Assembly (NCBI RefSeq): GCF_002001205.1 | Contig: NZ_MUNZ01000125.1 | Location: 1-32,769, forward strand | Direction: 5' to 3' | DNA length: 32,769 bases | Origin: Hydrogenophaga sp. A37 | GTDB taxonomy: Bacteria > Pseudomonadota > Gammaproteobacteria > Burkholderiales > Burkholderiaceae_C | Shown: in pieces, positions 8,443 to 19,225 of the stretch | How the letters are laid out: every line of letters begins with the position of its first letter | Position numbering within the stretch: the first letter of the stretch is position 1 | Program-made: the position numbers and the translations under genes | Notes under the pieces: generated by a model | Databases searched by the model: none | The model's input: only the letters and a program-made list of their open reading frames with translations | What the model was told of the DNA's origin: nothing

Positions 8443-9221
8443 TGTGTTTCTCCTTTGACGAACAGATGGGCCTGGGGGCAGTGCGCCTCCAGGAAGGCGT
8501 GGTTGAAAAAATGATTCACGGGCAGGTCGGCCAGCAGTTGCCCCTGCTCCAGGTAGATGACGCGGCTGGCCAGGCGCTTGACCTGGCCGAGGTTGTGGCT
8601 GGCGAACACCAGCGTGGGCGGCAGTCGGTGCGGGGCGGGCACCTCGTCGCTGAAGTCGGCGATCAGCGCCTCCACGTCGCGCTTGGCGTGCGGATCGAGG
8701 CTGGCGGTGGGCTCGTCGAGCAGCCACACGTCGGGCTGGAGGGCCCAGGCACGCGCCAGCGCCACGCGCTGCTGCTGCCCGCCCGAGAGCGCGCGGCCGT
8801 TGCGCTCCGCCAGATGAAGCAAGTCCACCCGGGCCAGCGCCTGGTGCGCGCGCTCGCGCGTCTGCCCCCAGGGCACGCCGCTGAGCCACAGGCCCAGCTG
8901 CAGGTTGCGCCGCACCGACATGCGCAGCATGTGTGGGCGCTGGAACAACATGGCGATGCGCGAGGCCCGAGGCACCTGCCGCTCGCCGGATGCGATGGGT
9001 AGCAAGCCGTGCAGCGCGCGCAGCAGGGTGCTCTTGCCACAGCCGTTGGGGCCGACCAGCGCGACGCGCTCGCCCGCCTGGATGGACAGGGTGATCTGGC
9101 GCAGCGCCTCCACCTGCGCGGCTGGGCCCAGGCTCACGTGCACCGCCTTCAGCGTGAGCACAACCGGCTTGCGCTCGAGTTCGCTGGCGGTGGGACCGAC
9201 GCCGGGTTGCTCGATCCTCAT
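8439..9221 (-). CDS. tupC: Tungstate ABC transporter ATP-binding protein TupC
   Basis: A 260-residue ABC ATPase that powers tungstate import. Walker A GPNGCGKST lies at 57-65, the Q-loop in LFQRPHML, signature LSGGQ at 145-149, Walker B VWLLDEP from 165, and the switch His in FASHNLGQVKRLA. Unlike ModC it has no C-terminal TOBE domain, in keeping with the TupC family. ATGA overlaps on both sides (with tupB upstream and tupA downstream) indicate tight translational coupling. The first roughly 20 residues precede the conserved core, so a slightly later start is possible. Confidence 0.9.
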   Translation of the reverse strand: MRIEQPGVGPTASELERKPVVLTLKAVHVSLGPAAQVEALRQITLSIQAGERVALVGPNGCGKSTLLRALHGLLPIASGERQVPRASRIAMLFQRPHMLRMSVRRNLQLGLWLSGVPWGQTRERAHQALARVDLLHLAERNGRALSGGQQQRVALARAWALQPDVWLLDEPTASLDPHAKRDVEALIADFSDEVPAPHRLPPTLVFASHNLGQVKRLASRVIYLEQGQLLADLPVNHFFNHAFLEAHCPQAHLFVKGETQ

Positions 9222-9946
9222 GTGGTGGCCATGCGCAGATCGCCACCGTCGAGGTGTTCGCGCCAGCGGCGCAGCAGCGCCACCCCGCTGTTGAGCAGCA
9301 GCACCACGGCCAGCAGCACGAGGCCCAGCCCGAGCGCGAGCGGCAGGTCGCCCTTGCTGGTTTCGAGCGCGATGGCGGTGGTCATGACGCGGGTGAAGCC
9401 GTCGATGTTGCCGCCGACGATCATCACCGCGCCCACCTCGGACACGGCGCGACCGAAGGCGGTGATCAGCACCGTGAGTAGCGCATAGCGCTCGTCCCAG
9501 GCCATGAGCAGGCTGCGCAGGCCCAGACCCGCGCCCAGCGAGCCGAGTTGTTCACCGTGGTCGCGGTCGGCGTCCTCCACCACCTGGCGCGTGAGCGCGG
9601 TCACCAGCGGCAGCACCAGGATGGCCTGCGCCAGCACCATGGCCTGAAAGCTGAACAGCCAGCCCAGAAAACCCAGCGGGCCCGAGCGCGACAGCAGCAG
9701 ATAGATCACCAGGCCCACCACCACCGAGGGAATAGCGAGGAAGGTGTTGAGCAGCGTGAGCACCACCGAGCGGCCGGGGAAACGCGCCACGGCCAGCCAG
9801 GCGCCGAGCAGCAAACCCATGCTGCAGGCCAGCAGGCAGGCGGTGGCGCTCACCGCGAGCGAGCGCGACACGATGGCCCAGAGTGCGGCGTCGCCGTCGA
9901 GGATGAGTTGCAGCGCGGTGGTGACGCTGTCGGTGAAGGTGTTCAT
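9218..9946 (-). CDS. tupB: Tungstate ABC transporter permease TupB
   Basis: A 242-residue inner-membrane permease with about five hydrophobic segments (for example ATACLLACSMGLLLGAWLAV and LLNTFLAIPSVVVGLVIYLL). A TupB-type C-terminal part includes AVSEVGAVMIVGGNIDGFTR, the counterpart of the Mod[13 protein letters not shown] motif. The frame is open further upstream, but MNTFTDSVTTALQLIL is the usual family start and lies just downstream of a good promoter. It is the first gene of tupBCA; the divergent ModE-like regulator is 117 bp away. Confidence 0.9.
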   Translation of the reverse strand: MNTFTDSVTTALQLILDGDAALWAIVSRSLAVSATACLLACSMGLLLGAWLAVARFPGRSVVLTLLNTFLAIPSVVVGLVIYLLLSRSGPLGFLGWLFSFQAMVLAQAILVLPLVTALTRQVVEDADRDHGEQLGSLGAGLGLRSLLMAWDERYALLTVLITAFGRAVSEVGAVMIVGGNIDGFTRVMTTAIALETSKGDLPLALGLGLVLLAVVLLLNSGVALLRRWREHLDGGDLRMATT

Positions 9947-9979
9947 AGCTGCGCCGCAGCATAAGCGCACAAACGGCCT

Positions 9980-10027
9980 TTGAGAGTACGTGGCAACTAG
10001 GTATGAAATGGCGTGCATAGGGGTCAA
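9980..10027. promoter_or_regulatory. Overlapping divergent promoters of tupBCA and its regulator
   Basis: Forward: TTGAGA (9980-9985), 16 bp, TATGAA (10002-10007), reading toward the regulator. Reverse: TTGACC (complement of 10022-10027), 15-16 bp, TCATAC/CATACC (complement of 10000-10006), reading toward tupB. The two -10 elements share the same bases, so one bound protein or one polymerase could silence both directions. No clear ModE-type CGnTAT palindrome was found here. Confidence 0.5.
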
Positions 10028-10063
10028 GCCAATCCCCGAAGCGCTGAGGCACACTTGCCGCCC

Positions 10064-11191
10064 ATGAGACGCATCGAGATGTCCTACTCGCTCAGCGCCG
10101 AGCGACCCGAACGGCCCAACGGCCCGGCCCTGCTGCGCAACAGCATGATGGACGTGCTGCAGGCGGTGCGCGCGCACGGGTCGATTTCGGCCGCGGCGCG
10201 CCAGCTGGGTCTGTCGTACCGCCATGTGTGGGGTCAGCTCAAAGACTGGGAGACCCAGCTCGGCCACGAGCTGATCGTGTGGGAGCGGGGCCAAGCGGCG
10301 CAGCTGTCGCCCTTTGGCCAGCGCCTGCTGATGGCCGAGCGCCTGGCGCAGGCGCGCCTGGGTCCGCAGGTGGAGGCCTTGCGCGCCGAACTGGAGCGCG
10401 CCTTCTCACGCGCCTTCGAGACCACCTCGCCCGGCCCGGGCAGCGAGCTGCTCACGCTCTACGCCAGCCACGACCACGCGTTGATCGAGCTGCAGGAACT
10501 CGCCGCCGCCCTGCCCTCCACCCCGACCGAAGACCAGCGCCTGCACCTCGACATCCGTTCCACCGGCAGCGTGGATGCGATCCGGGCGCTCAACGAAGGG
10601 CGTTGCCTGCTGGCCGGTTTTCACACCCAGCCCTTCGCCGACGCGAGCAGCCTGAGCGCGCGCACCTACCGCCCGCTGCTCAAGCCCGGCACCCACAAGA
10701 TCATCGGCTTCGCGCGGCGCTCGCAGGGCCTGATGGTGGCGCCCGGCAATCCTCTGCGGCTGAGCGATATGGAAGACGTGGCGCAGCTTGGTGCGCGCTT
10801 TGTCAACCGGGCGCGCGGCACCGGCACGCGCTTGCTGCTGGAAGAGTTGCTCACCCAGCGCGGTCTCGACCCCAAGGCCATTCAAGGGTTCGAGCGCGTG
10901 GAGTCGTCGCATGCCGCGGTGGCGCACGCGGTGGCCAGCGGCGACGCCGACGTGGGCCTGGGCACCGAGTACGCCGCGCGCAGCCAAGGCCTGGGTTTCG
11001 TGCCTTTGACCGAAGAGCGTTACCTGCTGGTGTGTTTGAAGTCCGCCCTGGAACAACCGGCCGTGCAACGGCTGCTGGCCTTGCTGCGCAGCGCACGCTG
11101 GCAGTCGCACCTCAACCACCTGCCCGGCTATGCAGCCGACCACAGTGGGGAGGTGGCTGCGATGAAGCGGTTGCTGCCTTGGTGGAGGTAG
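10064..11191 (+). CDS. ModE-type HTH regulator with a periplasmic-binding-like sensor domain
   Basis: A 375-residue protein. Residues about 25-95 form a ModE/LysR-like winged helix (GSISAAARQLGLSYRHVWGQ, then LSPFGQRLL). About 125-355 resembles the PBP-like domain (PF12727 type) related to molybdate-binding proteins, with DIRSTGSVDAI, LAGFHTQPF and VNRARGTGTRLLLEEL. The usual ModE TOBE domains are absent, so oxyanion sensing would be through the PBP-like part. Divergent placement beside tupBCA suggests control of tungstate uptake, and it may also act at the ModE-like site before modA. The start at 10064 sits after the promoter; an upstream GTG (10013) is less likely, and ATG 10079 is an alternative. 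Confidence 0.85.
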   Translation: MRRIEMSYSLSAERPERPNGPALLRNSMMDVLQAVRAHGSISAAARQLGLSYRHVWGQLKDWETQLGHELIVWERGQAAQLSPFGQRLLMAERLAQARLGPQVEALRAELERAFSRAFETTSPGPGSELLTLYASHDHALIELQELAAALPSTPTEDQRLHLDIRSTGSVDAIRALNEGRCLLAGFHTQPFADASSLSARTYRPLLKPGTHKIIGFARRSQGLMVAPGNPLRLSDMEDVAQLGARFVNRARGTGTRLLLEELLTQRGLDPKAIQGFERVESSHAAVAHAVASGDADVGLGTEYAARSQGLGFVPLTEERYLLVCLKSALEQPAVQRLLALLRSARWQSHLNHLPGYAADHSGEVAAMKRLLPWWR

Positions 11192-11232
11192 AACCCACCA
11201 TGTAGGGACAGGTTCGATCGCGCACCTCGCGG

Positions 11233-11468
11233 CCAAGGCGTGTGCGCTCAGGCCGCAGCGCTTGAGTGAAGCGGCCGGCGCTGCGCACCGACTCCCCTGC
11301 GATGCTCGCGGCCGTGGCCCCGTCGCCAAACTCGCGCCGTTCGCTGCGCTCTCTCTGCTCAGACATGGCGACGAATCAGTTGACGAAGCGCGCTGCGCGC
11401 GCGGCCACGGCCCCTGCGCTTCTCGGCGCCTCACATGGCGCGCTGCGGCCTGAGCGCACACGCCTTGG
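11233..11468. repeat. Large hairpin: perfect 29-bp inverted arms enclosing module A
   Basis: Positions 11233-11261 and 11440-11468 are exact inverted copies (29 of 29). Inside them the arms continue to pair imperfectly, for example GGCCGTGGCC with GGCCACGGCC. The loop (11325-11393) is a 69-bp module A that begins GCCAAACTC and ends TCAGTTGACGAAGCGCGC. Open frames crossing this segment are Arg/Ala-rich and show no protein family, so it is read as non-coding repeat DNA. It follows the end of the tup regulator gene by about 40 bp. Confidence 0.8.
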
Positions 11469-11515
11469 CAAACAACGTGTTGGCGCACGAACGGTGGAAT
11501 ACCTAAACGTCTATT

Positions 11516-11749
11516 GCTGCGGCAGGCGCTGTGCGGTGGGGGCGACTTTCCGGGGTGGCTGTGTCCGCCCGTGTGGGGCCGGGCGCGCAAGTGCGCGCTT
11601 CGTCAACTGACTCGCGGCCACTGTCTGAACGGAGGGAGCGAAGCGAACGAAGAGAGTTTGGCCGCGCCGGCCCCAGACGGGTGGGCTCAGCGAAGTCGGC
11701 GAAGCTGACCACCCAGGATGAGTCCCCACCGGACAGCGCCTGCCGCAGC
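11516..11749. repeat. Second large hairpin: imperfect inverted arms enclosing an inverted copy of module A
   Basis: The arm at 11516-11588 (starting GCTGCGGCAGGCGCTGT) pairs imperfectly with 11663-11749 (ending ACAGCGCCTGCCGCAGC); the right arm carries a short insertion. The loop at 11593-11662 is module A in reverse orientation, matching the first copy at about 58 of 70 positions. The two hairpins have different arms but share the loop module. The layout suggests a non-autonomous, structured repeat family spread by duplication. No transposase gene or terminal target duplication is evident. Confidence 0.75.
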
Positions 11750-11805
11750 CGCGAGGTGTTGCACCCAAAGAAAAACGGCTCAAACAACCCCAAAAGAACA
11801 CCAAC

Positions 11806-11969
11806 TCAGAAGGCTTCTTTCTCCGCCTCCAGGTAAGCCATGCTGGTGTACTTCCCGATGTTGCTGTCAAACCCGGCCATTGTCTTGGCGCGGCTGGCGA
11901 CGCGGGGGCCTTTCATACCAGTGTCTTCGCGCCATCGAGCGGGATGCCGTCCTTGACGGCCTCAATCAT
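11806..11969 (-). other. Two tiny overlapping frames, possible gene remnant
   Basis: On the reverse strand a frame of 18 codons (11913-11969, MIEAVKDGIPLDGAKTLV) overlaps by ATGA a frame of 36 codons (11806-11916, starting MKGPRVASRAKTMAGF and ending MAYLEAEKEAF). The second looks protein-like in composition, unlike shadow frames nearby. An AT-rich stretch (about 11970-12005, with GCATGC at its centre) lies upstream and could be a promoter. I do not recognise either peptide. They may be a decayed gene's 3' end with a frameshift, or chance. Confidence 0.25.
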
Positions 11970-12044
11970 TCAAAAATAAGCATGCAATTATTATTGGATA
12001 ATATGGCCGTCTTCTGGGGCGCACAAGGCACCCGGAGCGCGCTG

Positions 12045-13301
12045 TCAGGACGCCTTGGCAGGCTCTGCGGCGGCGGGAACCGGCAGGCGCCGAGCGATCT
12101 CGGCCACGAGTTGCCGGGCCAGCGACAGCTTCGACGCCCGGGGCAGCTCGGTGTTGCCCTGTTCGTCGACCAGCAGCAAGGCGTTGTCGTCCTGGCCGAA
12201 GGTGTCGGGCCCGATGTTGCCCACCAGCAATGGCACCCCCTTGCGCAGCCGCTTGGCCTGGGCGTGGGTCAGCAGGTCCTGGCTCTCTGCGGCAAAGCCC
12301 ACGCAGAACAGCATCTTGTTGAGCGAGCGCTGGCTCATCGCGATGCCCGCAAGGATGTCGGGGTTCTCAACGAAAGACAGTGTGGGCACATGGCCCGAAC
12401 CGTCCTTTTTGATCTTCTGCACCGCCGTCTCGGCCGGGCGCCAGTCGGCAACGGCGGCGGCCGAGATGAAGACCGTGGCCGACTGGCTCAGCACGTTGAG
12501 CGTCTTCTGCATGTTGAGCGCCGACTTCACATTGATGCGCCCCACCCCGCGCGGCGTCGGCAGGCTCACGGGCCCGGCCACCAGCGTCACGTGCGCCCCC
12601 GCCTCATGCGCTGCGCGCGCGATGGCAAAGCCCATCTTCCCGCTCGACAGGTTGGTCAGCCCCCGCACCGGGTCGATGGCCTCGAAGGTAGGGCCGGCGC
12701 TCACCAGCACCTGCTGCCCCGCGAGCAGCTTGGGCGTGAAGAAGCGTTGAATTTCGTAGAGCAGCTCCTCGGGTTCGAGCATGCGCCCGTCGCCGGTTTC
12801 ACCGCAGGCCTGGTCGCCCGCGCCCACGTCGAGCACGGTGGCGCCATCGCTGCGCAACTGCGCCACATTGCGCTGCGTGGCCGGGTGGGCCCACATCTCG
12901 CGGTTCATGGCCGGGGCCAGGATCAGTGGCACCTTGCCGGTGGGACGGGCCAGGCACATCAGGCTCAGCAGATCGTCTGCCCGGCCGTGCAGCAGCTTGG
13001 CCATGAAGTCGGCGCTGGCGGGCGCCACCACGATGGCGTCGGCCTCCCGGCTCAGGTTGATGTGCGGCATGTTGTTGTCCACACCGGCCGAGGTGCGGTC
13101 GTCCCATTGGGAACTGAACACCGGCCGGCCCGAGAGCGCCTGCATGGTCACGGGCGTGATGAACTGGGCGGCCGCCTCGGTCATGACCACCTGCACCGTG
13201 GAACCGGCCTTGATCAAGGTGCGGCAGAGCTCTGCGGCCTTGTAGCAGGCAATGCCGCCCGACAGCCCGAGGACGATGTGTTTTCCGGCAAGATCGTTCA
13301 T
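12045..13301 (-). CDS. coaBC: Bifunctional phosphopantothenoylcysteine decarboxylase / phosphopantothenate-cysteine ligase
   Basis: A 418-residue flavoprotein catalysing two consecutive steps of coenzyme A synthesis: CTP-dependent coupling of 4'-phosphopantothenate to cysteine (CoaB), then decarboxylation to 4'-phosphopantetheine (CoaC). The N-terminal CoaC half has LGLSGGIACYKAAEL, the catalytic His80 (NNMPHINLSREAD), the PAMN motif (130-133) and Cys166 in ACGETGDGRM. The C-terminal CoaB half begins near 190 with SAGPTFEAIDPVRGLTNLSS and contains the KIKK lysines and NPDIL. The frame is open upstream, but MNDLAGKHIVLGLSGG is the family start. No neighbouring gene shares its direction closely. 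Confidence 0.95.
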   Translation of the reverse strand: MNDLAGKHIVLGLSGGIACYKAAELCRTLIKAGSTVQVVMTEAAAQFITPVTMQALSGRPVFSSQWDDRTSAGVDNNMPHINLSREADAIVVAPASADFMAKLLHGRADDLLSLMCLARPTGKVPLILAPAMNREMWAHPATQRNVAQLRSDGATVLDVGAGDQACGETGDGRMLEPEELLYEIQRFFTPKLLAGQQVLVSAGPTFEAIDPVRGLTNLSSGKMGFAIARAAHEAGAHVTLVAGPVSLPTPRGVGRINVKSALNMQKTLNVLSQSATVFISAAAVADWRPAETAVQKIKKDGSGHVPTLSFVENPDILAGIAMSQRSLNKMLFCVGFAAESQDLLTHAQAKRLRKGVPLLVGNIGPDTFGQDDNALLLVDEQGNTELPRASKLSLARQLVAEIARRLPVPAAAEPAKAS

Positions 13302-13392
13302 GGGCGCAATGTAGCAGTTTGAAATGATTTTCAACATCCTTTCGAGCGAAGCCATAATCGCCGGGTCCCCCCTTTCCCCATACCCACATACC

Positions 13393-13941
13393 ATGCGCAT
13401 TTCTGGCCATCTGAACCTTCTGGCTTCCCTCTCCCTGGTGGTCATACTGGCGGGTTGCGGAGGCGGCTCGGACGATGCTGAGGACACTGGCCCGGCGCCC
13501 ACCGGCGGGGCCTTGGCCAACCTGTGGTTTGCCGACAGCGACAGCTACCACCCACTGGACAAGCTCAAGCCCAACGGCTCGTTCTACACCGGCACCGAAG
13601 CCGACTTCGGCACGCAGAATCCCGCTTACGCCGCAGACACAGCCACCCAGTCGCGCTGGGCCATCGACACCTCGGCGGTGCCACCCGAGGGCAAGACCCT
13701 GAGCTACTCGTTCAAGGTGGAGGGTGTGAACGCCGCTGAGAACGCCGCGAAGGCACTCACGAGCAACCTGAAGATCAACACCGCCACGGGCCTGATCACC
13801 CAGTCGTGCAAGGGCTTCCCCGAGTGTTACGACAACACATCGTCGGCCGACGAAGACTTCCTGATCACCGTGACTGCTCAGGCGAGCGGTGGCGGCCGGC
13901 TCGTGCGCAATTTCCTGCTTCGCGTGCGTCGCAACAACTGA
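13393..13941 (+). CDS. Putative lipoprotein of unknown function
   Basis: A 182-residue predicted exported lipoprotein. A lipobox (VVILAGC, acylated Cys22) follows a hydrophobic signal segment, then a short Gly/Asp-rich linker and a domain of about 140 residues. That domain contains two cysteines (TQSCKGFPECYD) that could form a disulfide. The second half (FKVEGVNAAENAAKALTSNL, then DFLITVTAQASGGG) has the alternating pattern of an Ig-like or cadherin-like beta domain, but I cannot name a family. The start chosen places the signal peptide at the N-terminus. A CATAAT -10-like hexamer lies about 35 bp upstream. Transcribed toward pyrG. Confidence 0.7.
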   Translation: MRISGHLNLLASLSLVVILAGCGGGSDDAEDTGPAPTGGALANLWFADSDSYHPLDKLKPNGSFYTGTEADFGTQNPAYAADTATQSRWAIDTSAVPPEGKTLSYSFKVEGVNAAENAAKALTSNLKINTATGLITQSCKGFPECYDNTSSADEDFLITVTAQASGGGRLVRNFLLRVRRNN

Positions 13942-13998
13942 ACCCGAGCCGGTCACTGACGGCTTCGCTGGCTGAGAGGGCAGGAAAAGGGCGCCCTT

Positions 13999-15713
<1,715 letters not shown>

Positions 15714-15726
15714 AAGGCTGAGCGAC

Positions 15727-16587
15727 ATGCCCATGAAACTCTGCGGATTCGACGTCGGCCTGGATCAGCGCTTTTTCCTGATCGCCGGCACCTGCTCGAT
15801 CGAGGGCCTGCAGATGTCCCTCGACGTCGCCGGCCAGCTCAAGGAGGCCTGCACCGCGCTGGGCATTCCGCTGATCTACAAGGGTTCGTTCGACAAGGCC
15901 AACCGGTCGTCGGGCACCAGCCAGCGAGGCGTGGGCATTGACGCCGGTCTGAATATCCTTGATGAGGTGCGCCGCCAGTTGCAATTGCCCGTCCTGACCG
16001 ACGTGCACGACGCGTCGCATGTGGCCGAAGTGGCCAGCGTGGTGGACGTGCTGCAGACCCCCGCCTTCCTGTGCCGCCAGACCGACTTCATCCGCGCCGT
16101 GGCCCAGTCGGGCAAGCCGGTGAACATCAAGAAGGGCCAGTTCCTCGCGCCCTGGGACATGAAGAACGTGATCGACAAGGCCCGCGCTGCCGCAAAGGAA
16201 GCGGGCCTGTCTGAAGACCGTTTTCTGGCCTGCGAACGTGGCGTGAGCTTCGGCTACAACAACCTCGTGGCCGACATGACCAGCCTGGCCGAAATGCGCA
16301 CCACCGGCGCGCCGGTGGTGTTCGACGTGACCCACTCGGTGCAGAAGCCTGGGGGCCTGGGCGCGGTCAGCGGCGGCGCGCGTGAGATGGTGCCGGTGTT
16401 GGCCCGCGCGGGCGTGGCCGTCGGGGTGGCCGGTCTGTTCATGGAAACGCACCCCAACCCAGCCGAAGCCTGGTCCGACGGCCCGAACGCCGTGCCCCTG
16501 AAACACATGAAGGCGCTGCTGGAAACGCTGGTGGCGCTCGACGCCGTCGTCAAGAAAAGCCCGCTGCTGGAGGACCATTTCCAATGA
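15727..16587 (+). CDS. kdsA: 3-deoxy-D-manno-octulosonate-8-phosphate synthase
   Basis: A 286-residue class I DAHP-synthase-like aldolase. It condenses phosphoenolpyruvate with arabinose 5-phosphate to give KDO-8-phosphate for lipopolysaccharide inner core. Signature segments include GTCSIEG (21-27), [12 protein letters not shown] (51-62) and the [10 protein letters not shown] block. It starts 13 bp after pyrG and overlaps the DUF1330 gene by 4 bp (ATGA), so it is part of an operon. Met3 is an alternative start. Enolase two genes downstream makes its substrate phosphoenolpyruvate. Confidence 0.96.
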   Translation: MPMKLCGFDVGLDQRFFLIAGTCSIEGLQMSLDVAGQLKEACTALGIPLIYKGSFDKANRSSGTSQRGVGIDAGLNILDEVRRQLQLPVLTDVHDASHVAEVASVVDVLQTPAFLCRQTDFIRAVAQSGKPVNIKKGQFLAPWDMKNVIDKARAAAKEAGLSEDRFLACERGVSFGYNNLVADMTSLAEMRTTGAPVVFDVTHSVQKPGGLGAVSGGAREMVPVLARAGVAVGVAGLFMETHPNPAEAWSDGPNAVPLKHMKALLETLVALDAVVKKSPLLEDHFQ

Positions 16588-16889
16588 GTGCGTACATCAT
16601 TGTCGACATGCAGATCAGCGACATGGAACGGTACAAGCAGTACATGGCCGAGGCGCCGGCTGCCGTGAAAGCCGCTGGCGGCGAGTACCTGGTGCGCGGC
16701 GGCCGGTTCGAGGTGATGGAAGGCCACTGGCAGCCAGCGCGCATCGCCATGCTGCGCTTCCCCAGTTTCGAGCAGGCCAAGGCCTTCTACGAAGGTGAGT
16801 TGTACCGTCAGGCCCGCGCCAAACGGGCCGGTGCCACCGAATTTTTCAACATGGTCTTGGTCGAGGGCGTCGCCGCCCCGGTCTTCTGA
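16584..16889 (+). CDS. DUF1330 family protein
   Basis: A 101-residue single-domain cytoplasmic protein of the DUF1330 (dimeric alpha-beta barrel, ABM-like) family. It opens [20 protein letters not shown], typical of the family, with the [10 protein letters not shown] and [13 protein letters not shown] segments. The biochemical function is unknown. It is translationally coupled to kdsA by ATGA and precedes eno by 32 bp, so it belongs to the envelope/glycolysis operon. It may use the kdsA ribosome traffic as its only initiation aid, since no separate ribosome-binding site is obvious. Confidence 0.88.
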   Translation: MSAYIIVDMQISDMERYKQYMAEAPAAVKAAGGEYLVRGGRFEVMEGHWQPARIAMLRFPSFEQAKAFYEGELYRQARAKRAGATEFFNMVLVEGVAAPVF

Positions 16890-16912
16890 ACACCCCTGAA
16901 TTTCATCTTTGA

Positions 16913-18205
<1,293 letters not shown>

Positions 18206-18212
18206 TCTCGGT

Positions 18213-18229
18213 GCCGCCGCCTGGGCGGC
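18213..18229 (+). terminator. Short GC hairpin between eno and ftsB
   Basis: GCCGCC and GGCGGC form a 6-bp stem with a 5-nt loop just after the eno stop codon. No U-run follows, so it is more likely a weak terminator or a transcript-stabilising hairpin that lowers ftsB expression relative to eno than a true intrinsic terminator. Confidence 0.35.
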
Positions 18230-18248
18230 TGTCCGATCATCCCTCACC

Positions 18249-18533
18249 ATGGCGAATCGCTTCATCCCCGGCCTCCTGATCACTCTGCTGCTCGTGCTGC
18301 ACGCGCAGCTGTGGTTTGGCCGGGGCAGCGTGCCGAAGGTGAACCGCATGAAAACCGAGCTGTCGGTGTTGAACGCGGTCAACCGCGAAGCGCAGCTGCG
18401 AAACGACCGCCTCGCCAACGAGGTGCGTGATTTGCAGGAAGGTCTGGGCATGGTCGAAGAGCTCGCCCGGCAGGACCTGGGCATGGTCAGGCCCAACGAA
18501 ATTTTCGTCCAGATCGCCCACGGCAAACCCTGA
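18249..18533 (+). CDS. ftsB: Cell division protein FtsB
   Basis: A 94-residue bitopic inner-membrane protein of the DivIC/FtsB family that forms the FtsQLB complex at the division septum. One N-terminal membrane segment (about 5-23, IPGLLITLLLVLHAQLWFG) is followed by a periplasmic coiled coil (KTELSVLNAVNREAQLRNDR, LANEVRDLQEG). The FtsB-typical end, ELARQDLGMVRPNEIFVQI, follows. Length and position after eno match the common proteobacterial arrangement. Confidence 0.93.
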   Translation: MANRFIPGLLITLLLVLHAQLWFGRGSVPKVNRMKTELSVLNAVNREAQLRNDRLANEVRDLQEGLGMVEELARQDLGMVRPNEIFVQIAHGKP

Positions 18534-18541
18534 GTGCGGCC

Positions 18542-19225
18542 GTGGTGCTCACTGTCACGCTGCTGGGTGGCGAGTCCACCGGCAAGACCACCCTGGCGCA
18601 GTCGCTGCACCGCCAACTGACCGATCAAGGTATCGATACCGCCCTGGTGCCCGAGCACCTGCGCGACTGGTGTGCCTTGCATGGCCGCGCCCCGCAGTCC
18701 CACGAACAGGCCGCGCTCGCGGCCGAACAGGCCCGTCGCATCGACGACGCCGCGGCCCAACCAGGCGTGCGCGTGGTCATCGCCGACACCGCGCCGCTGG
18801 TGATCGCGGCCTACAGCGAGCTGTATTTCAACGACCTGTCGCTCTACCCCGGTGCCATTGCCTGGCAGCGCCGCGTCGGACTCACCCTGCTCATGGGGCT
18901 GGACCTGCCCTGGGTGCCCGACGGCCTGTTCCGTGAAAGTCCCGCGGTGCGGGAAGCCACGGACGCCGCGATCCGCCACCAGTTGCAAACCGCTGCGTTG
19001 CCCTACCAGACCGTCTACGGTCAGGGCGAAGCGCGGTCACGTCAGGCGCTGCGCGCCATCGGCGCGGCCCTGGGCCAAGCCCTGACACCCAGCGACCCCG
19101 CCTGGCCGCAGGGTCGCCGGCCATGGAATTGCGACAAGTGCAGCGACCCCGGCTGCGAACACCGCTTGTTCACCCAGCTGCTCAGCCAGCACCACAACGA
19201 CTCAGACAACGACACCGCCCCATGA
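18542..19225 (+). CDS. NadR-like P-loop NTPase/kinase with a C-terminal Cys/His motif
   Basis: A 227-residue protein starting at a GTG 8 bp after ftsB. The P-loop LLGGESTGKTTLAQ (8-21), VPEHLRDW, an ADTAPLVIAAYSELYF Walker-B-like region and LMGLDLPWVPDGLFRE resemble the ribosylnicotinamide-kinase part of NadR (AAA_28). A nucleoside or metabolite kinase is therefore plausible. Unusually, the tail has Cys197, Cys200, Cys205 and His207 (CDKCSDPGCEH), a likely small zinc site not part of NadR. No NadR HTH or nucleotidyltransferase domain is present. It overlaps the sugar isomerase gene by ATGA. Substrate unknown. Confidence 0.75.
   Translation: MVLTVTLLGGESTGKTTLAQSLHRQLTDQGIDTALVPEHLRDWCALHGRAPQSHEQAALAAEQARRIDDAAAQPGVRVVIADTAPLVIAAYSELYFNDLSLYPGAIAWQRRVGLTLLMGLDLPWVPDGLFRESPAVREATDAAIRHQLQTAALPYQTVYGQGEARSRQALRAIGAALGQALTPSDPAWPQGRRPWNCDKCSDPGCEHRLFTQLLSQHHNDSDNDTAP

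Noticed and set aside
11233..11749. CRISPR array
   Set aside because: The repeats are inverted and unequal, not short direct repeats with regular spacers, and no cas gene is near.
11262..11836. Several Arg/Ala-rich frames of 60-120 codons within the hairpin elements
   Set aside because: They follow the inverted repeats on both strands, change frame between copies and show no protein-like composition.
11718..13322. Forward frame of 534 codons across the repeat and opposite coaBC
   Set aside because: Mostly antisense to coaBC and Arg/His-rich; no domain recognised.
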